A stretch of 64,000 bases of DNA from an endosymbiont of Bathymodiolus septemdierum str. Myojin knoll (GCF_001547755.1 NZ_AP013042.1:1116001-1180000), one strand, 5' to 3'. Positions 1 to 10,172 are shown, counted from the stretch's first letter. The notes: a model not told the origin generated them from the letters alone. Made by a program: numbers and translations.

Positions 1-1754
1 CCAACATCAGTACCAGCAATCTCATAATTTAATACTTGACCTTCTGCCACCGAATCTGCATCAGATGCCGTGATAGTCAAAACCTGAATAGTGCCTTCGT
101 CTATCGTTACATCAGTATTGCTAATTTTAGGTGGATGAGCGTTAGCAGTTACTTTAATCGTTATTGTTGCTGTGGTCGGGTTGGCATCTTCGCCATCAGC
201 TTGCACAGTAATACTATGTGTAGTAACGCTGTCTGCTAACTTTGCTGCTACGCTGATTACTCCATTATTGTCTATTTGATAATAACTACTATCCGTTCCA
301 TTAACAATACTCCAAGCATTTACCGTGCCACTGCTAAGTACTACCGTTCCTACAACAACACCTATATCAGAGGCTTTGAGAACTTCCATCTGCTGATCAT
401 TAATAACAATTATATTTTCAGAAATGTTATCAATATTAATCGTTATTGTTGCCGTTTTATCATCCGCATCATCGCCCGAAACCTTAACTCCTATGGAATA
501 AGTTTGTGTATCTTCATAGTCCAGTTTACTATTATCATTGATTATAATTTGTCCACTAGTATCAATAGAAAAAATGCCATCATCATTACCGCTCTCAATA
601 CTATAACCCGTGATTGTTGTATCGCCAGTAGTGGTAATCACCGCCCCAACGCTCGCCCCTATGTCTGCATTTTCAGCAACCGACCTAACTTGGTCGGCAA
701 TGTTAATTGTTTTTTCATTAACATTTACAACCTGGTAGTTGAATCTTTTGCTAATCAATAACCCAAGGCTAAGGTCATTATGATAAATATTTATAGTCTC
801 ATAATTCGTTGTTTTAGATTCATAATCAAGGCTTTTAGAAACCCAAAATTTATTACCTGTTTTTAAAGAATAATTAACGCCGCCAACATCCTGATACTGG
901 AAACCGTAAGACTCAGGCAACGGATCAGCATTAACAACTGTGACTGACCCAATTATGGTGTTTACCGGTATATTTTCTTTAATGTAATATATCCCATCTG
1001 CACGCTTCTCTATATAACTTGTGTCAGGGACAGTAAAAGTAATATCACTTGGGTCAGTATCAGCAATATTTTTTAGATTAATAGTAATATCTTCAATAAC
1101 CTCAGTCCGACTGGGTTTGGTCATTTTTATCTTTAGTTGATAAGTCTTTTGTGCGATGGTTTCATAATCTGGTACATTTCTAAATTTGATTTGATTATCG
1201 TTCACAATCTCAAACAAATGACTATTACCTTCACTAACAATTGCAAAGGTTACATCAAATTGGTTAGGATCTAAAACTGCATATTTTCCTGCGCCCTCTT
1301 CAATATCAAACGCTGTATTCAATAATGCGATAGGGCGATCGTAATCAAGACTTATAGTATTAGTGGAAAGAGTAGTAAAATTACCTCCACTATCAGAATA
1401 ATAAGCATCTGCAGAAACTGTAATGGTGGCACTTCTTACTTTGTCTTTATCCATCTCCGCCAAGGCTGGCTCAGTCCAACTAATATTACCATTGCCTTGG
1501 TTTTCAGGCCATGTAGCATTGCGTTGCACCCATTCAGTGGCAGATCCAGCATAATACTTGCCGTTACTACCAATAATTCTGACTTTTTGAGGGCTGTTAA
1601 TATGTTGTACAATTAGCCAATCATAATAATTAATTGTTAAGGTGGTTTTGTTAACACGAGTAAGGAGTGCAGAATTCTCTGCCAACGCTTGTGCGGAGAG
1701 CAGTAGAGAAAAAGCGATGATAATAAACTGAGAGAGTTTGCTGATAGTATTCAT
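1..1754 (-). CDS. Secreted cadherin-repeat surface protein, 5' part (runs off the window)
   Basis: The frame is open from an ATG at 1754 down to base 1, so about 584 residues are visible and the C terminus lies outside the window. Residues 1 to about 25 form a signal peptide: a short polar start, a hydrophobic run, then a cleavage site ending in AQALA. The rest is beta-rich, with recurring cadherin-like signatures such as LDYE, DxDxxD-type calcium sites, and IDxxSGQI/IDNNGVI segments about 95 to 110 residues apart. The last visible repeat begins with ASDADSVAEG. Such proteins are typically exported calcium-binding adhesins or matrix proteins. There is no clear Shine-Dalgarno site before the ATG. 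The frame was read by hand at several points along its length. Function is inferred from the repeat type only; the ligand is unknown. Confidence 0.8.
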   Translation of the reverse strand, partial: MNTISKLSQFIIIAFSLLLSAQALAENSALLTRVNKTTLTINYYDWLIVQHINSPQKVRIIGSNGKYYAGSATEWVQRNATWPENQGNGNISWTEPALAEMDKDKVRSATITVSADAYYSDSGGNFTTLSTNTISLDYDRPIALLNTAFDIEEGAGKYAVLDPNQFDVTFAIVSEGNSHLFEIVNDNQIKFRNVPDYETIAQKTYQLKIKMTKPSRTEVIEDITINLKNIADTDPSDITFTVPDTSYIEKRADGIYYIKENIPVNTIIGSVTVVNADPLPESYGFQYQDVGGVNYSLKTGNKFWVSKSLDYESKTTNYETINIYHNDLSLGLLISKRFNYQVVNVNEKTINIADQVRSVAENADIGASVGAVITTTGDTTITGYSIESGNDDGIFSIDTSGQIIINDNSKLDYEDTQTYSIGVKVSGDDADDKTATITINIDNISENIIVINDQQMEVLKASDIGVVVGTVVLSSGTVNAWSIVNGTDSSYYQIDNNGVISVAAKLADSVTTHSITVQADGEDANPTTATITIKVTANAHPPKISNTDVTIDEGTIQVLTITASDADSVAEGQVLNYEIAGTDV

Positions 1755-2406
1755 AATATGCTTTAGTTAGAATAAATTATAAAGTGATTTTGTTGTTGTT
1801 GAATTTTGAGGAATTATACCTTATATTTTTGTGAGCGTGTCGGGGGCTAGGTGATGGCAAAGGAAAGACTAACGCCAAAGGCACCGAGGGCGCCGTAGAG
1901 GTTGAATTTGTCAAGTTGTGCACCGCCCCGCCCGAGTTCGGTTTATTTCTCGGGAGTGATATAAATATAGGTGTCCATTATTTGTAATTGGTTGTTAAAT
2001 TCTGTGTAAATTTTGCTTTCCATGGGGTTTCTCCGTTGATTTAAAAAAGGTAAATGCTTTAGCAGTAAGGGTTGTGGACTTGGTGGGTAAAAATATGGCG
2101 TGCGGTGCGAGGTCTGAGGTGCTTGGCAAAACTTTTGCGGTGTGAAGATAGGGTGCTAAGGATAACCGGAGAATGCTGAATAATTGCTGATATAGGTTGA
2201 GAACAATGATAAAAAAACCACAAATAAGCGTGGCTGGGGATTTACTAAGGGGGGTTAGAGGGCTTTTACGGTCTAAATAAACCGAATGCAACGGCGACTT
2301 ATGCGGTGCGGTATTATAATTTAAATTCATAAGTTGGATTATCCACAAGTTTTTGGCTATGTCAAGGATTAGATTTTCTTGCTAGATTTTGGCGACTAAA
2401 CATTGC
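1755..2406. other. Intergenic region of 652 bp
   Basis: This stretch between the cadherin-type gene and cytochrome b561 holds one decayed small gene (1847-2023, listed separately). The rest, about 2024-2406, shows no convincing gene. A 117-codon open frame exists on the minus strand but has low-complexity composition, and its middle is a purine-rich tract (around 2248-2270) of the kind found in dispersed intergenic repeats. No tRNA or clear terminator was seen. Confidence 0.5.
1847..2023 (-). pseudogene. Small gene interrupted by an in-frame stop
   Basis: An ATG at 2023 is preceded by a good Shine-Dalgarno-like GGAG eight bases upstream. It opens a frame of 26 codons (starting MESKIYTEF, ending TPEK) closed by TAA at about 1943-1945. 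The same frame then continues without interruption for 31 more codons containing LGRGGAQL and YGALGAFGVSLSFAIT, to a TAG at 1847. The second half looks like a small glycine-rich hydrophobic segment. A single CAA-to-TAA change would explain the structure. The family was not recognised. It could also be a genuine 26-residue peptide, or spurious. Confidence 0.35.
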
Positions 2407-2958
2407 CTAATTTTTGCCTAGCATTCTTCTCAAAGTGTTGTCTTTGTCAATGAAATGATGTTTAATAGCGCCTGTAATATGTAGAACAATGGCAACAATT
2501 ATCGTCCAGCCTGCTATTTCGTGGGTTTGTGCCATAAATCCAGCGAGTTGTGCATTGTGGGGGATGGCTTCTTTGGCGATGGGGTCAAATTGTGCTGCGA
2601 TGATTTCTAAACCAAATACTGAGACACCGTAGCCGCCTGCACCAGACATGATAAAACCTGAGATTGGCATGACAACTGTGGCGATGATTAACACCCAGTG
2701 GATTGTTTTTGCCAAATTGTGTTCGATGGCTTTGTATTGGGTAACGGGTTGTAGCCAGCCATTGACAAAACGCCAATAAACTCTAATGATGATGAGAGCG
2801 AAAATTAAAACGCCGATTGATTTGTGAATGGGGTAGAGTTCAAATGCTTCATTTTCACTCATATAAACACCGATGACTGCTAGTGTGATGATGGTTAAGC
2901 CTGTTGTCCAGTGTAGAAATATTGTTAAGTTGGATAATTTTTGTTTTGTGTCTTTCAT
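2407..2958 (-). CDS. Cytochrome b561 family protein
   Basis: This 183-residue integral membrane protein fits the prokaryotic di-haem cytochrome b561 (CybB) family, which passes electrons from the quinone pool to acceptors such as superoxide or periplasmic proteins. Four hydrophobic helices are visible (about 12-30, 45-63, 86-106 and 145-165). Candidate haem-ligand histidines lie in LHWTTG near the N terminus, IHKSIG in helix 2, IHWVLI at helix 3, and THEIAGW/VLHITGAIKHH in the last segment. The length is normal for the family. It is followed, 44 bases further upstream on the same strand, by the deacetylase gene, so cotranscription is possible. The electron partner cannot be read from the sequence. 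Confidence 0.88.
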   Translation of the reverse strand: MKDTKQKLSNLTIFLHWTTGLTIITLAVIGVYMSENEAFELYPIHKSIGVLIFALIIIRVYWRFVNGWLQPVTQYKAIEHNLAKTIHWVLIIATVVMPISGFIMSGAGGYGVSVFGLEIIAAQFDPIAKEAIPHNAQLAGFMAQTHEIAGWTIIVAIVLHITGAIKHHFIDKDNTLRRMLGKN

Positions 2959-3002
2959 ATTCTTTGTCTTGTTTGCAATGATGAAATTTTGATTATACGC
3001 AA

Positions 3003-4037
3003 TTACTCTTTGACTTTTGGATTAATCCATTGGATGCTGTGCCAATAATAGCGGTTTTTTTGGTTGCTGGGCATGGTGCAGTTGTATTTGCTACGACGGG
3101 CGGTTAAGGGGGTTTTGGCGGTTATTTTAACGCTTTTGTTGCTGTTCCAAGTCATTTCTACGCCGCCGTTGGCGAAGCAGTTTAGGTTGGCTTTTTGGTG
3201 TTTGTTTAAGGGGGTGAGGAATGTTAGTGTTAGTGTGGGTGGGTTTTGGGTGAAGATTGGATTTTTGTGGTTGGGTTTGATGGGCATGGGTAAGGTGTTG
3301 ACTTTGGTTTTAAAGCTGGGCATTTTGGCGTAATGTGCTGCCATGGGGAAACGCGGGAGGTTTTGGCGATTACTCATCTTTGATACGACGCCAGATTGTT
3401 GTCCGAAGGCGGTGAAACCTAGGTCGCGGACTTGTTGCATAATGGCGGGGCTGGCTTCGCCGTAGGGGTAGGCGAAGATGAGGGGGGTGGTGTCGTTGCC
3501 GTAGGGGAGACAGGAAAACCAGTTGTCGCACTTTGCTAATTCTTGGTTAAGGCGTTTTTGTGCTTGTTGGATTTGTGTGGAAATCTCACGCTTGTTTAGG
3601 CTTAAAAAGTGGGTGTGGTCGGTGCTGTGATTGTAAAACTGGATGGTGTTGCCTTGTATTTGGCGCATTTGTTGCCATGACATCATGGCGTTGTATTTTT
3701 TGTCTACTGGATTGGTGGAGACGAATACGCTCATTGGCATTAGGTATTTTTTGAGCAAGGGATAGGCGTTGTCAGCAATGGATTGGTAGGCATCATCGGC
3801 GGTTAGCACTACGCATTTGTTTGGTAATTTATCGCTGTCTAATAAGTCTAGCATTGTGTTGAGTTTTAATACTTTGAAATTATGTTGTTTTAGATATTGC
3901 AAATGCTGCTCGAATAAGGCGGGGCTGATGCTGGTGGATTTGGGGGTGGTGTCGGAGAAGTGGTGGTATAGCAAGACGACGCAACTGTTGGCACTGACCA
4001 CGGATGAAAGTAGCATTAGGGCGATGAATTTATACAT
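3003..4037 (-). CDS. Exported polysaccharide deacetylase (NodB fold)
   Basis: The 344-residue product has a signal peptide (residues 1-16, ending VVSAN) and a NodB-type carbohydrate esterase 4 domain at about 18-235. The metal-binding and catalytic positions are present: aspartates 81 and 82 in TADDAY (the family norm is TFDDGY) and the HSxxH pair at His137 and His141. FAYPYGE near residue 210 matches the later conserved motif. The C-terminal 100 residues are a separate, probably beta-rich domain without a recognised family. It probably removes acetyl groups from a cell-wall or exported polysaccharide in the periplasm. The start codon overlaps the end of trmL by 8 bases, indicating translational coupling. 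The F-to-A and G-to-A changes in the first motif are unusual, but the two aspartates are kept. Confidence 0.8.
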   Translation of the reverse strand: MYKFIALMLLSSVVSANSCVVLLYHHFSDTTPKSTSISPALFEQHLQYLKQHNFKVLKLNTMLDLLDSDKLPNKCVVLTADDAYQSIADNAYPLLKKYLMPMSVFVSTNPVDKKYNAMMSWQQMRQIQGNTIQFYNHSTDHTHFLSLNKREISTQIQQAQKRLNQELAKCDNWFSCLPYGNDTTPLIFAYPYGEASPAIMQQVRDLGFTAFGQQSGVVSKMSNRQNLPRFPMAAHYAKMPSFKTKVNTLPMPIKPNHKNPIFTQNPPTLTLTFLTPLNKHQKANLNCFANGGVEMTWNSNKSVKITAKTPLTARRSKYNCTMPSNQKNRYYWHSIQWINPKVKE

Positions 4038-4491
4038 TTTTTGCGCCTTGAAAGTTGATTTGTCGCCATGCTTCGTAGGCGACGATGGAGACGCAATTGG
4101 AAAGATTTAAACTGCGAGAATTTGCCTGCATTGGTAGAGTGATGCCTTTGTATTGGTTTAATATCTCCTGTGGCAAACCCCGTGTTTCTGGGCCGAATAG
4201 GAAGGAGTCGCCCTCTTGGTATTTTACTTCGGCGTAATTTTGTTTAACTTTGGAACTCACGGCAAAGATGCGTTCCGGGTTGGCTTTTTCTAAATAATAT
4301 TGAAAATTCTCATATTCAGTAACATTTGCCAATTCTTTATAGTCTAAGCCCGCCCTTCTTAATCGCTTGTCGGTAATTTCAAATCCAAAGGGTTTAATCA
4401 GGTGTAAACTCACCCCCATATTGGCACTCAGGCGAATAAGGCTACCGGTGTTGTTGGGGATTTCTGGCTCGAACAGGACTAAATTTAACAT
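4030..4491 (-). CDS. trmL: tRNA (cytidine/uridine-34-2'-O)-methyltransferase TrmL
   Basis: At 153 residues this is the size of a single-domain SPOUT methyltransferase of the TrmL (YibK) group, which uses S-adenosylmethionine to 2'-O-methylate the wobble base of certain leucine tRNAs. The first motif [16 protein letters not shown], the middle FGPETRGLP and the C-terminal knot motif with [14 protein letters not shown] are all intact. LNLSNxV is characteristic of this subfamily. It is divergent from clpB, with 77 bases between their start codons, and overlaps the deacetylase gene downstream by 8 bases. Confidence 0.92.
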   Translation of the reverse strand: MLNLVLFEPEIPNNTGSLIRLSANMGVSLHLIKPFGFEITDKRLRRAGLDYKELANVTEYENFQYYLEKANPERIFAVSSKVKQNYAEVKYQEGDSFLFGPETRGLPQEILNQYKGITLPMQANSRSLNLSNCVSIVAYEAWRQINFQGAKNV

Positions 4492-4508
4492 AATATCTTA
4501 GTGATTGG

Positions 4509-4533
4509 CTTGAATATCGCAATATCATCCCAT
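4509..4533 (+). promoter_or_regulatory. Heat-shock (sigma-32-type) promoter for clpB
   Basis: CTTGAAT at 4509-4515 matches the sigma-32 -35 element, and TCCCAT followed by AAAT at 4528-4533 matches the CCCCATnT -10 element. Thirteen bases separate CTTGAA from the -10 box, within the usual 13-17 range. The site ends 35 bases before the clpB start, where a heat-shock promoter for this chaperone is expected. No transcript data are available here. Confidence 0.65.
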
Positions 4534-4568
4534 AAATAGAAGATAACTTAGAAAAAACTTAAACAATT

Positions 4569-7127
4569 ATGGACATTAACAAACTAACTTCACAATTTCA
4601 ACAAGACCTTGCTTCAGCACAGTCAATTGCGATTGGCAAAAATAATACAGCGATTGAAGCCGTGCATTTATTAAGTGCAATGCTAAATGATAGCGCCTCA
4701 AGTGTGAGTAATGTACTGAAATCTATCAATGTTGATACGGGTCTTTTGAAAAAAAATACAGACAAAGAAATTCATAATTTGGCTGTGATAAACACACCGA
4801 ATGGCGATATTGGTATTTCTCAGAATTTATTACGGTTGATTAATTTGACGGAAAAATTAGCCACGGAAAAAGGCGATACTTATTTATCCACCGAGTTATT
4901 TTTGCTTGCTATTATTGATGGCAACGACACCACAACCCAATTATTAAAAACCGCAGGGGTTAATAAAAAATCTCTAGCAGATGCCATTAACAAACTAAGA
5001 GGAGGAAAAACCGTGAATGACCAGAATGCAGAAACACAAAGAGATGCTCTCAATAAATACACATTGGATTTAACCAAGCAAGCAAAGGATGGAAAATTGG
5101 ACCCTGTTATTGGGCGAGACAGTGAGATTCGTCGTGCAATTCAGGTTCTGCAACGACGCACAAAAAACAACCCTGTGTTAATTGGCGAACCGGGTGTGGG
5201 CAAAACAGCAATTGCAGAAGGTTTAGCACAACGCATCATTAATAACGAAGTACCTGAAGGTGTGAAAGGCAAACGCTTGTTGTCGCTAGATATGGCAGCG
5301 TTAGTGGCGGGTGCAAAGTATAAAGGCGAATTTGAAGAAAGAATGAAAGCCGTACTCAAAGATCTTGAAAGCGAACAAGGACAAGTGATTTTATTTATTG
5401 ACGAATTACATACAATGATGGGTGCGGGCAAAGGCGAGGGTTCAATGGATGCTGGCAATATGCTCAAACCTGCACTAGCACGAGGAGATTTGCACTGTAT
5501 GGGAGCGACGACGCTGGATGAATATCGTCAATATATTGAAAAAGATTCGGCGATGGAACGCCGTTTTCAGAAAGTTCTAGTAGATGAACCAACCGAGGAA
5601 GATACCATTGCAATTTTACGGGGTCTAAAGGAAAAATACGAAGTGCACCATGGTGTGGAGATTACTGACCCTGCGATTATTGCTGCAGTTACCTATTCTC
5701 AGCGTTATATTACCGATAGGCAATTACCTGATAAAGCGATTGATTTGATTGATGAAGCTGCCTCACAAATCCGCATGGAAATTGATTCAAAACCCGAAGC
5801 AATGGACAAGCTTGATCGCAAGTTGGTGCAACTTAAAATTGAAAGAATGGCATTAAAAAAAGAGAAAGATAAAGCATCAAAAGAGCGATTTAAAGAATTG
5901 GAAAAACACATCTCAACACTCGAAAAAGAATACGCCGATTTTGAAGAAGTTTGGAAGAAAGAAAAATCTGTGGTGCAAGGCGCACAACATCTCAAAGAAG
6001 AATTAGAGCAAGCAAAAACCGACCTTGAAGCGGCACACCGTGATAATGATTTGGCAAAAATGAGTGAATTACAATACGGAAAAATCCCTGAATTAGAAGC
6101 CAAAATTACCGAAGCTGAGTCTGCCGATACAGAAGAAATGACACTATTGCGTAATAAGGTAACCGAAGATGAAATTGCTCACATTGTCGCAAGATGGACG
6201 GGGATTCCCGTCGATAAGATGATGGCAGGCGAAAAAGATAAACTTTTGCAAATGGAGTCCATTATCCACAAGCGCTTGGTCGGTCAAGATAAGGCGGTCG
6301 AGGTCATTGCCGATGCTGTTCGTCGATCTCGTGCGGGCTTATCTGACCCTAATCGCCCTGATGGTTCGTTTCTATTTATGGGACCGACGGGTGTGGGTAA
6401 AACTGAGCTAACTAAGGCACTTGCGGACTTTTTGTTTGATACTGAGCAGGCAATTGTGCGCGTGGATATGAGTGAATTTATGGAAAAACATTCGGTCGCG
6501 CGATTAATTGGTGCACCGCCAGGCTATGTGGGTTACGAACAAGGTGGCGTGCTAACCGAGGCTGTGCGTCGTAAACCTTATTCTATCATCTTATTAGATG
6601 AAGTTGAAAAAGCACATCCAGATGTATTTAATATTCTTTTGCAAGTCCTTGATGACGGGCGTTTGACCGATGGACAAGGTCGCACTGTTGACTTTAAAAA
6701 TACGGTGATTGTAATGACTTCAAATCTCGGTTCACATTTAATACAAGACAATCCAGGCAAGGATATGCGCAACGAATTAATGCAAATTGTCAGCGAACAT
6801 TTCCGCCCAGAATTTGTTAATCGTATTGATGAAATCGTGGTTTTCAATAGCCTTGAAAAAGAACAAATCAAAGGCATTGCCAAAATACAAGTGGAAATTC
6901 TACAATCGCGTTTGGCAGATTTAGACCTTAAACTTGAATTGAGCGATGAGGCGATGACCCTGATTGTCGATAAAGGCTACGACCCAGTATTCGGCGCCCG
7001 ACCACTGAAACGCACCATTCAACAACTGTTAGAAAATCCACTGTCACAAAAGATATTGTCAGGTGAATTTTTGCCTGGATCCACCATTTACGGCGGTTTA
7101 TCTAATGACGAAATTGTATTTTCGTAG
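4569..7127 (+). CDS. clpB: ATP-dependent disaggregase ClpB
   Basis: The 852-residue protein has the full ClpB layout: an N-terminal Clp repeat domain (about 1-145), a first AAA+ domain with Walker [10 protein letters not shown] near 206-214 and Walker [11 protein letters not shown], the long middle coiled coil (about 400-525, rich in Lys and Glu), and a second AAA+ domain with [19 protein letters not shown] and the GYVGYEQGG pore loop. It forms a hexamer that works with DnaK to pull proteins out of aggregates. There is no ClpP-binding tripeptide loop of the ClpA type, as expected. The start is the first ATG in frame, 35 bases after a sigma-32-like promoter. Confidence 0.97.
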   Translation: MDINKLTSQFQQDLASAQSIAIGKNNTAIEAVHLLSAMLNDSASSVSNVLKSINVDTGLLKKNTDKEIHNLAVINTPNGDIGISQNLLRLINLTEKLATEKGDTYLSTELFLLAIIDGNDTTTQLLKTAGVNKKSLADAINKLRGGKTVNDQNAETQRDALNKYTLDLTKQAKDGKLDPVIGRDSEIRRAIQVLQRRTKNNPVLIGEPGVGKTAIAEGLAQRIINNEVPEGVKGKRLLSLDMAALVAGAKYKGEFEERMKAVLKDLESEQGQVILFIDELHTMMGAGKGEGSMDAGNMLKPALARGDLHCMGATTLDEYRQYIEKDSAMERRFQKVLVDEPTEEDTIAILRGLKEKYEVHHGVEITDPAIIAAVTYSQRYITDRQLPDKAIDLIDEAASQIRMEIDSKPEAMDKLDRKLVQLKIERMALKKEKDKASKERFKELEKHISTLEKEYADFEEVWKKEKSVVQGAQHLKEELEQAKTDLEAAHRDNDLAKMSELQYGKIPELEAKITEAESADTEEMTLLRNKVTEDEIAHIVARWTGIPVDKMMAGEKDKLLQMESIIHKRLVGQDKAVEVIADAVRRSRAGLSDPNRPDGSFLFMGPTGVGKTELTKALADFLFDTEQAIVRVDMSEFMEKHSVARLIGAPPGYVGYEQGGVLTEAVRRKPYSIILLDEVEKAHPDVFNILLQVLDDGRLTDGQGRTVDFKNTVIVMTSNLGSHLIQDNPGKDMRNELMQIVSEHFRPEFVNRIDEIVVFNSLEKEQIKGIAKIQVEILQSRLADLDLKLELSDEAMTLIVDKGYDPVFGARPLKRTIQQLLENPLSQKILSGEFLPGSTIYGGLSNDEIVFS

Positions 7128-7151
7128 GCGTTCATTGATATAATCAGCCCT

Positions 7152-7787
7152 ATGGAAGATTACATCAAAATTGCCAAAAATGGCTTATGGAATAATAATC
7201 AAGCCTTAGTTGCTTTATTGGGGCTATGTCCGTTATTGGCAGTAACGAATAATATTGTTAATGCAATTGGTCTTGGGCTGGCGACAACTTTTGTATTGGT
7301 GGCGTCAAATACAACGATTTCAATTTTTCGTCATCATATTCGCAAGGAAATCCGTATTCCCGTATTTATTTTACTGATTGCATCATTTGTGACCATTGTT
7401 GAGCTGGCAATGCAGTCGTATTTTTATGATTTGTATTTGATACTTGGTATTTTCGTGCCACTCATTGTTACTAATTGTGCGATTTTAGGCAGGGCCGAAG
7501 CCTTTGCCAGTAAAAATACCTGGGGCAAATCAGCGTTGGATGGATTAATGATGGGCATTGGTTTTTCAATCGTGTTGATTATCCTTGGAGCAATGCGTGA
7601 ACTCATCGGCTCTGGCACGCTATTTGACCAGTCTTCGTTACTGTTAGGTAGCCTTGGTGATACGCTCAGTGTAACGGTATTTGAGGGCTATCAAGGCACT
7701 CTATTGGCTGTGTTACCACCAGGTGCATTTATTGGTTTGGGTTTGATTGTTGCCCTTAAAAATTGGATTGATGCAAAAACTTCGTAG
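7152..7787 (+). CDS. rsxE: Electron transport complex subunit RsxE/RnfE
   Basis: This 211-residue protein with six predicted membrane helices matches the RnfE/RsxE family, a membrane subunit of the Rnf complex (ferredoxin:NAD+ oxidoreductase coupled to ion transport, or the SoxR-reducing complex in E. coli). Family signatures seen are [21 protein letters not shown] at the N terminus (an ALLGLCP core), [15 protein letters not shown] in the middle, DGLMMGIGF and the C-terminal [13 protein letters not shown]. No other rnf gene lies in the window; its neighbours are clpB and prmC. The other subunits must therefore be elsewhere, or the complex is incomplete. The 3' end overlaps prmC. Confidence 0.93.
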   Translation: MEDYIKIAKNGLWNNNQALVALLGLCPLLAVTNNIVNAIGLGLATTFVLVASNTTISIFRHHIRKEIRIPVFILLIASFVTIVELAMQSYFYDLYLILGIFVPLIVTNCAILGRAEAFASKNTWGKSALDGLMMGIGFSIVLIILGAMRELIGSGTLFDQSSLLLGSLGDTLSVTVFEGYQGTLLAVLPPGAFIGLGLIVALKNWIDAKTS

Positions 7788-8586
7788 TATCAATGATTAT
7801 TTAAAAAGCCCATTTACCGACATCACGCCGTTATTGGAACTGGCACTGCAAAAAAGTCATGCGTGGTTGATAACACATACAAACAGCATGCTAAGTAATA
7901 CGGAAAAAACAACTTTGGATGCACTCATTAAACAACGACAAAATGGTACGCCTTTTGCTTATTTAAGTGGTAAAAAAGGCTTTTATCATTTAGATTTCAA
8001 AGTCACGCCCGACACTTTAATTCCCCGCCCTGAAACCGAACTCTTAATTGATATTGCTTTGGATTTATTCAAAAACAAGCCTTGTACTTTATTAGATTTA
8101 GGCACAGGTAGCGGGGTTATTGCTGTAACTTTAGCAGACAAAAATCCACATTGGCAAGTCACTGCCACCGATTTTTCCATTGACGCTCTTAGAGTAGCAA
8201 AGAAAAATGCCACTACGACAATCAACTTTCAACAAGGTAGTTGGTTTGAAGCCGTGCCAAATCAAACCTTTGACTTTATTATTTCTAATCCACCTTACAT
8301 TAAAGAAGAAGATGAACATTTAATTAATTTACGCTATGAACCTATTAGTGCGCTAACCTCTGGGAAAGACGGCTTAAAAGATATTAAAATAATTATTAAT
8401 CAAGCGCCTACTTATTTAAATACGCAGGGTTTTTTACTGTTAGAACATGGGTACAATCAGCAAGAAGCAATTATCGACTTATTAAAGAAAAATTTTACAG
8501 ATATTCAAACTTTTAAAGATTATAATTCTAACAATCGTGCTATTATGGCGCAACTTAAAATAAACACACGAGGAGAAGAAAAATGA
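7771..8586 (+). CDS. prmC: Release factor glutamine methyltransferase PrmC
   Basis: PrmC methylates the glutamine of the GGQ motif in peptide-chain release factors 1 and 2 with S-adenosylmethionine. The N-terminal helical domain (about 1-70) includes [14 protein letters not shown] and TLIPRPETE; the Rossmann domain has DLGTGSGV (cofactor site) and the catalytic NPPY in [13 protein letters not shown] prefer the ATG at 7771 ([11 protein letters not shown], 271 residues), although an in-frame ATG at 7747 would add eight residues, because the shorter form fits the family's length. It overlaps rsxE by 17 bases at its start and shares an ATGA with the TRAP gene at its end. Confidence 0.93.
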   Translation: MQKLRSINDYLKSPFTDITPLLELALQKSHAWLITHTNSMLSNTEKTTLDALIKQRQNGTPFAYLSGKKGFYHLDFKVTPDTLIPRPETELLIDIALDLFKNKPCTLLDLGTGSGVIAVTLADKNPHWQVTATDFSIDALRVAKKNATTTINFQQGSWFEAVPNQTFDFIISNPPYIKEEDEHLINLRYEPISALTSGKDGLKDIKIIINQAPTYLNTQGFLLLEHGYNQQEAIIDLLKKNFTDIQTFKDYNSNNRAIMAQLKINTRGEEK

Positions 8587-9689
8587 AAAAATTAATTCAA
8601 TTATTTATAACGACTATATTAATGGTTACAACTGCTAACGCAGGTTGGTTTAACAATGATAAAAAACAGAGTGACAGTCACAGCCACAACGACAAAGTTT
8701 ATACTTTAAAATTAGCGGAAACTTGGCCGAGTAACTTCCCGATTTTTGGCGATGCAACTAAGAAATTTAAAAAATTAGCAGAGGCAATGTCAAATGGTCG
8801 CTTAAAAATCCGTATTGATTCTAAAAACAAACACAAATCAGCCTTAGGTATTTTTGACTTTGTCAAATCAGGTCAATATGACTTAGGTCACTCAGGCTCT
8901 TACTATTGGAAAGGTAAAGACATTAATACTTTATTTTTCACCTCAATGCCTTTTGGCATGACAACTGATGAACAGCATGCTTGGTTTGAATATGGTGGTG
9001 GCAATGAATTAATGGACGAAGTTTATAGCAAACACGGATTAAAATCAGTCATTGGTGGTAGCACAGGAAATCAAATGGGTGGCTGGTTTAAAAAAGAAAT
9101 CAATTCAGTTAATGATCTTAAGGGCTTAAAAATGCGCATCCCAGGTTTTGCTGGTGAGATTATGTCAGAAGTTGGTGCGAAGCCTACCAATATTCCAGCG
9201 GGCGAACTCTACACAGCACTTGATCGTGGCACAATTGATGCATTAGAATGGGTAGGCCCTTCATTGGATTTTCGTATGGGTTTTCATAAAATTGCCCCTT
9301 ACTACTACACAGGTTGGCATGAGCCTGGCACAGAATTACAATTTCTAATTAATCTAAAAAAATACAACTCGCTGCCAAAAGATTTACAAACAATCTTGAT
9401 TACAGCGATGAAACTTTCAGCTTATCAAATGTATGATCAATCTGAACACGAAAGCGCTAAAAACTGGGCAAGCATGAAAAAAGATTTTCCAAATATCAAA
9501 GTTAAAACCTTTCCTAAGCCTGTATTTGATGCACTTAGAGCTGCAAATGACAAATTACTTAAAAAGTTAGCTGCAAATAACCCGCTTTCGAAAAAAATCA
9601 TTGAATCTCAGGCTAATTATTTGAAGAAAATACGCGCTTGGACCGCAATCTCCGATCAAGCTTACTTAAACTCTCAATCTAAGCAATAA
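8583..9689 (+). CDS. dctP: TRAP transporter substrate-binding protein (DctP/TakP type)
   Basis: This is the periplasmic receptor of a TRAP (tripartite, ion-driven) carboxylate transporter, 368 residues. A signal peptide (1-20, ending TANA) is followed by a histidine-rich linker (SDSHSHND) and the DctP fold. The stretch MRIPGFAGEIMSEVGA carries the conserved arginine that clamps the substrate carboxylate; PAGELYTALDRGTIDALEWV and YYYTGWHEPGTELQFL resemble the TakP branch, which binds 2-oxo acids and related short carboxylates. The Shine-Dalgarno site GAGGAGAA stands just before the ATG, and the start shares ATGA with the prmC stop. It forms an operon with the two permease genes. The exact substrate is not known; the nearby glycolate oxidase genes make a 2-hydroxy or 2-oxo acid plausible. 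Confidence 0.92.
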   Translation: MKKLIQLFITTILMVTTANAGWFNNDKKQSDSHSHNDKVYTLKLAETWPSNFPIFGDATKKFKKLAEAMSNGRLKIRIDSKNKHKSALGIFDFVKSGQYDLGHSGSYYWKGKDINTLFFTSMPFGMTTDEQHAWFEYGGGNELMDEVYSKHGLKSVIGGSTGNQMGGWFKKEINSVNDLKGLKMRIPGFAGEIMSEVGAKPTNIPAGELYTALDRGTIDALEWVGPSLDFRMGFHKIAPYYYTGWHEPGTELQFLINLKKYNSLPKDLQTILITAMKLSAYQMYDQSEHESAKNWASMKKDFPNIKVKTFPKPVFDALRAANDKLLKKLAANNPLSKKIIESQANYLKKIRAWTAISDQAYLNSQSKQ

Positions 9690-9695
9690 AGGTCT

Positions 9696-10172
9696 TTGCG
9701 TAAAATATATACCCAATGGTTAGAAAGGCTGACTGTTGGGCTGTTGTTATTGACAATTGCCAATGTCTTTATTGATGTTTGGCTTCGTTACGGTTTTAAT
9801 AACTCGTCCATTGCCCTGCAAGAAATGGAATGGCATGTATTTTCATCTATGTTCTTATTGGGTATTGCCTACACCTTGCAGACGGATGCACATGTTAGGG
9901 TAGATATTTTCTATGCAAAATTTACCGCGAAAAAGCAGGCAATCATCAATCTAATCGGCTTTGTAATTTTCATCTTGCCAATCAGTTTGCTAATCAGCTA
10001 TTATGGTATTGACTTCGCTTATTCGGCATACGCAATTAATGAGCAAAGTGGCGACCCTGGCGGCTTAACCCATCGATTTGTCATTAAAAGTGTCATTCCA
10101 CTCAGTTTTATTTTGGTCATTATTTCTGGCGGATTATTTGCTAAAGATAATGTTGAGGTGCTAAAACAATGA
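9696..10172 (+). CDS. dctQ: TRAP transporter small permease (DctQ)
   Basis: This 158-residue protein has four predicted membrane helices (about 9-28, 45-62, 84-106 and 130-150), the pattern of the small TRAP permease DctQ. LQEMEWHVFSSMFLLGIAY is the hallmark region between helices 1 and 2, and DAHVRVDIFY follows it. The frame begins at a TTG at 9696 because no suitable ATG exists before the first helix; an AAAGG lies only three bases upstream, so initiation may be weak or coupled to dctP, which ends six bases earlier. It shares ATGA with dctM. Confidence 0.9.
   Translation: MRKIYTQWLERLTVGLLLLTIANVFIDVWLRYGFNNSSIALQEMEWHVFSSMFLLGIAYTLQTDAHVRVDIFYAKFTAKKQAIINLIGFVIFILPISLLISYYGIDFAYSAYAINEQSGDPGGLTHRFVIKSVIPLSFILVIISGGLFAKDNVEVLKQ

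Noticed and set aside
36-761. Two plus-strand open frames over the cadherin-type gene
   Set aside because: They lie opposite a long in-frame coding sequence with a signal peptide and have no recognisable protein features.
1995-2348. 117-codon minus-strand open frame between the cadherin-type and b561 genes
   Set aside because: Low-complexity composition, no ribosome-binding site, a middle made from a purine-rich repeat tract, and overlap with a better-supported small frame.
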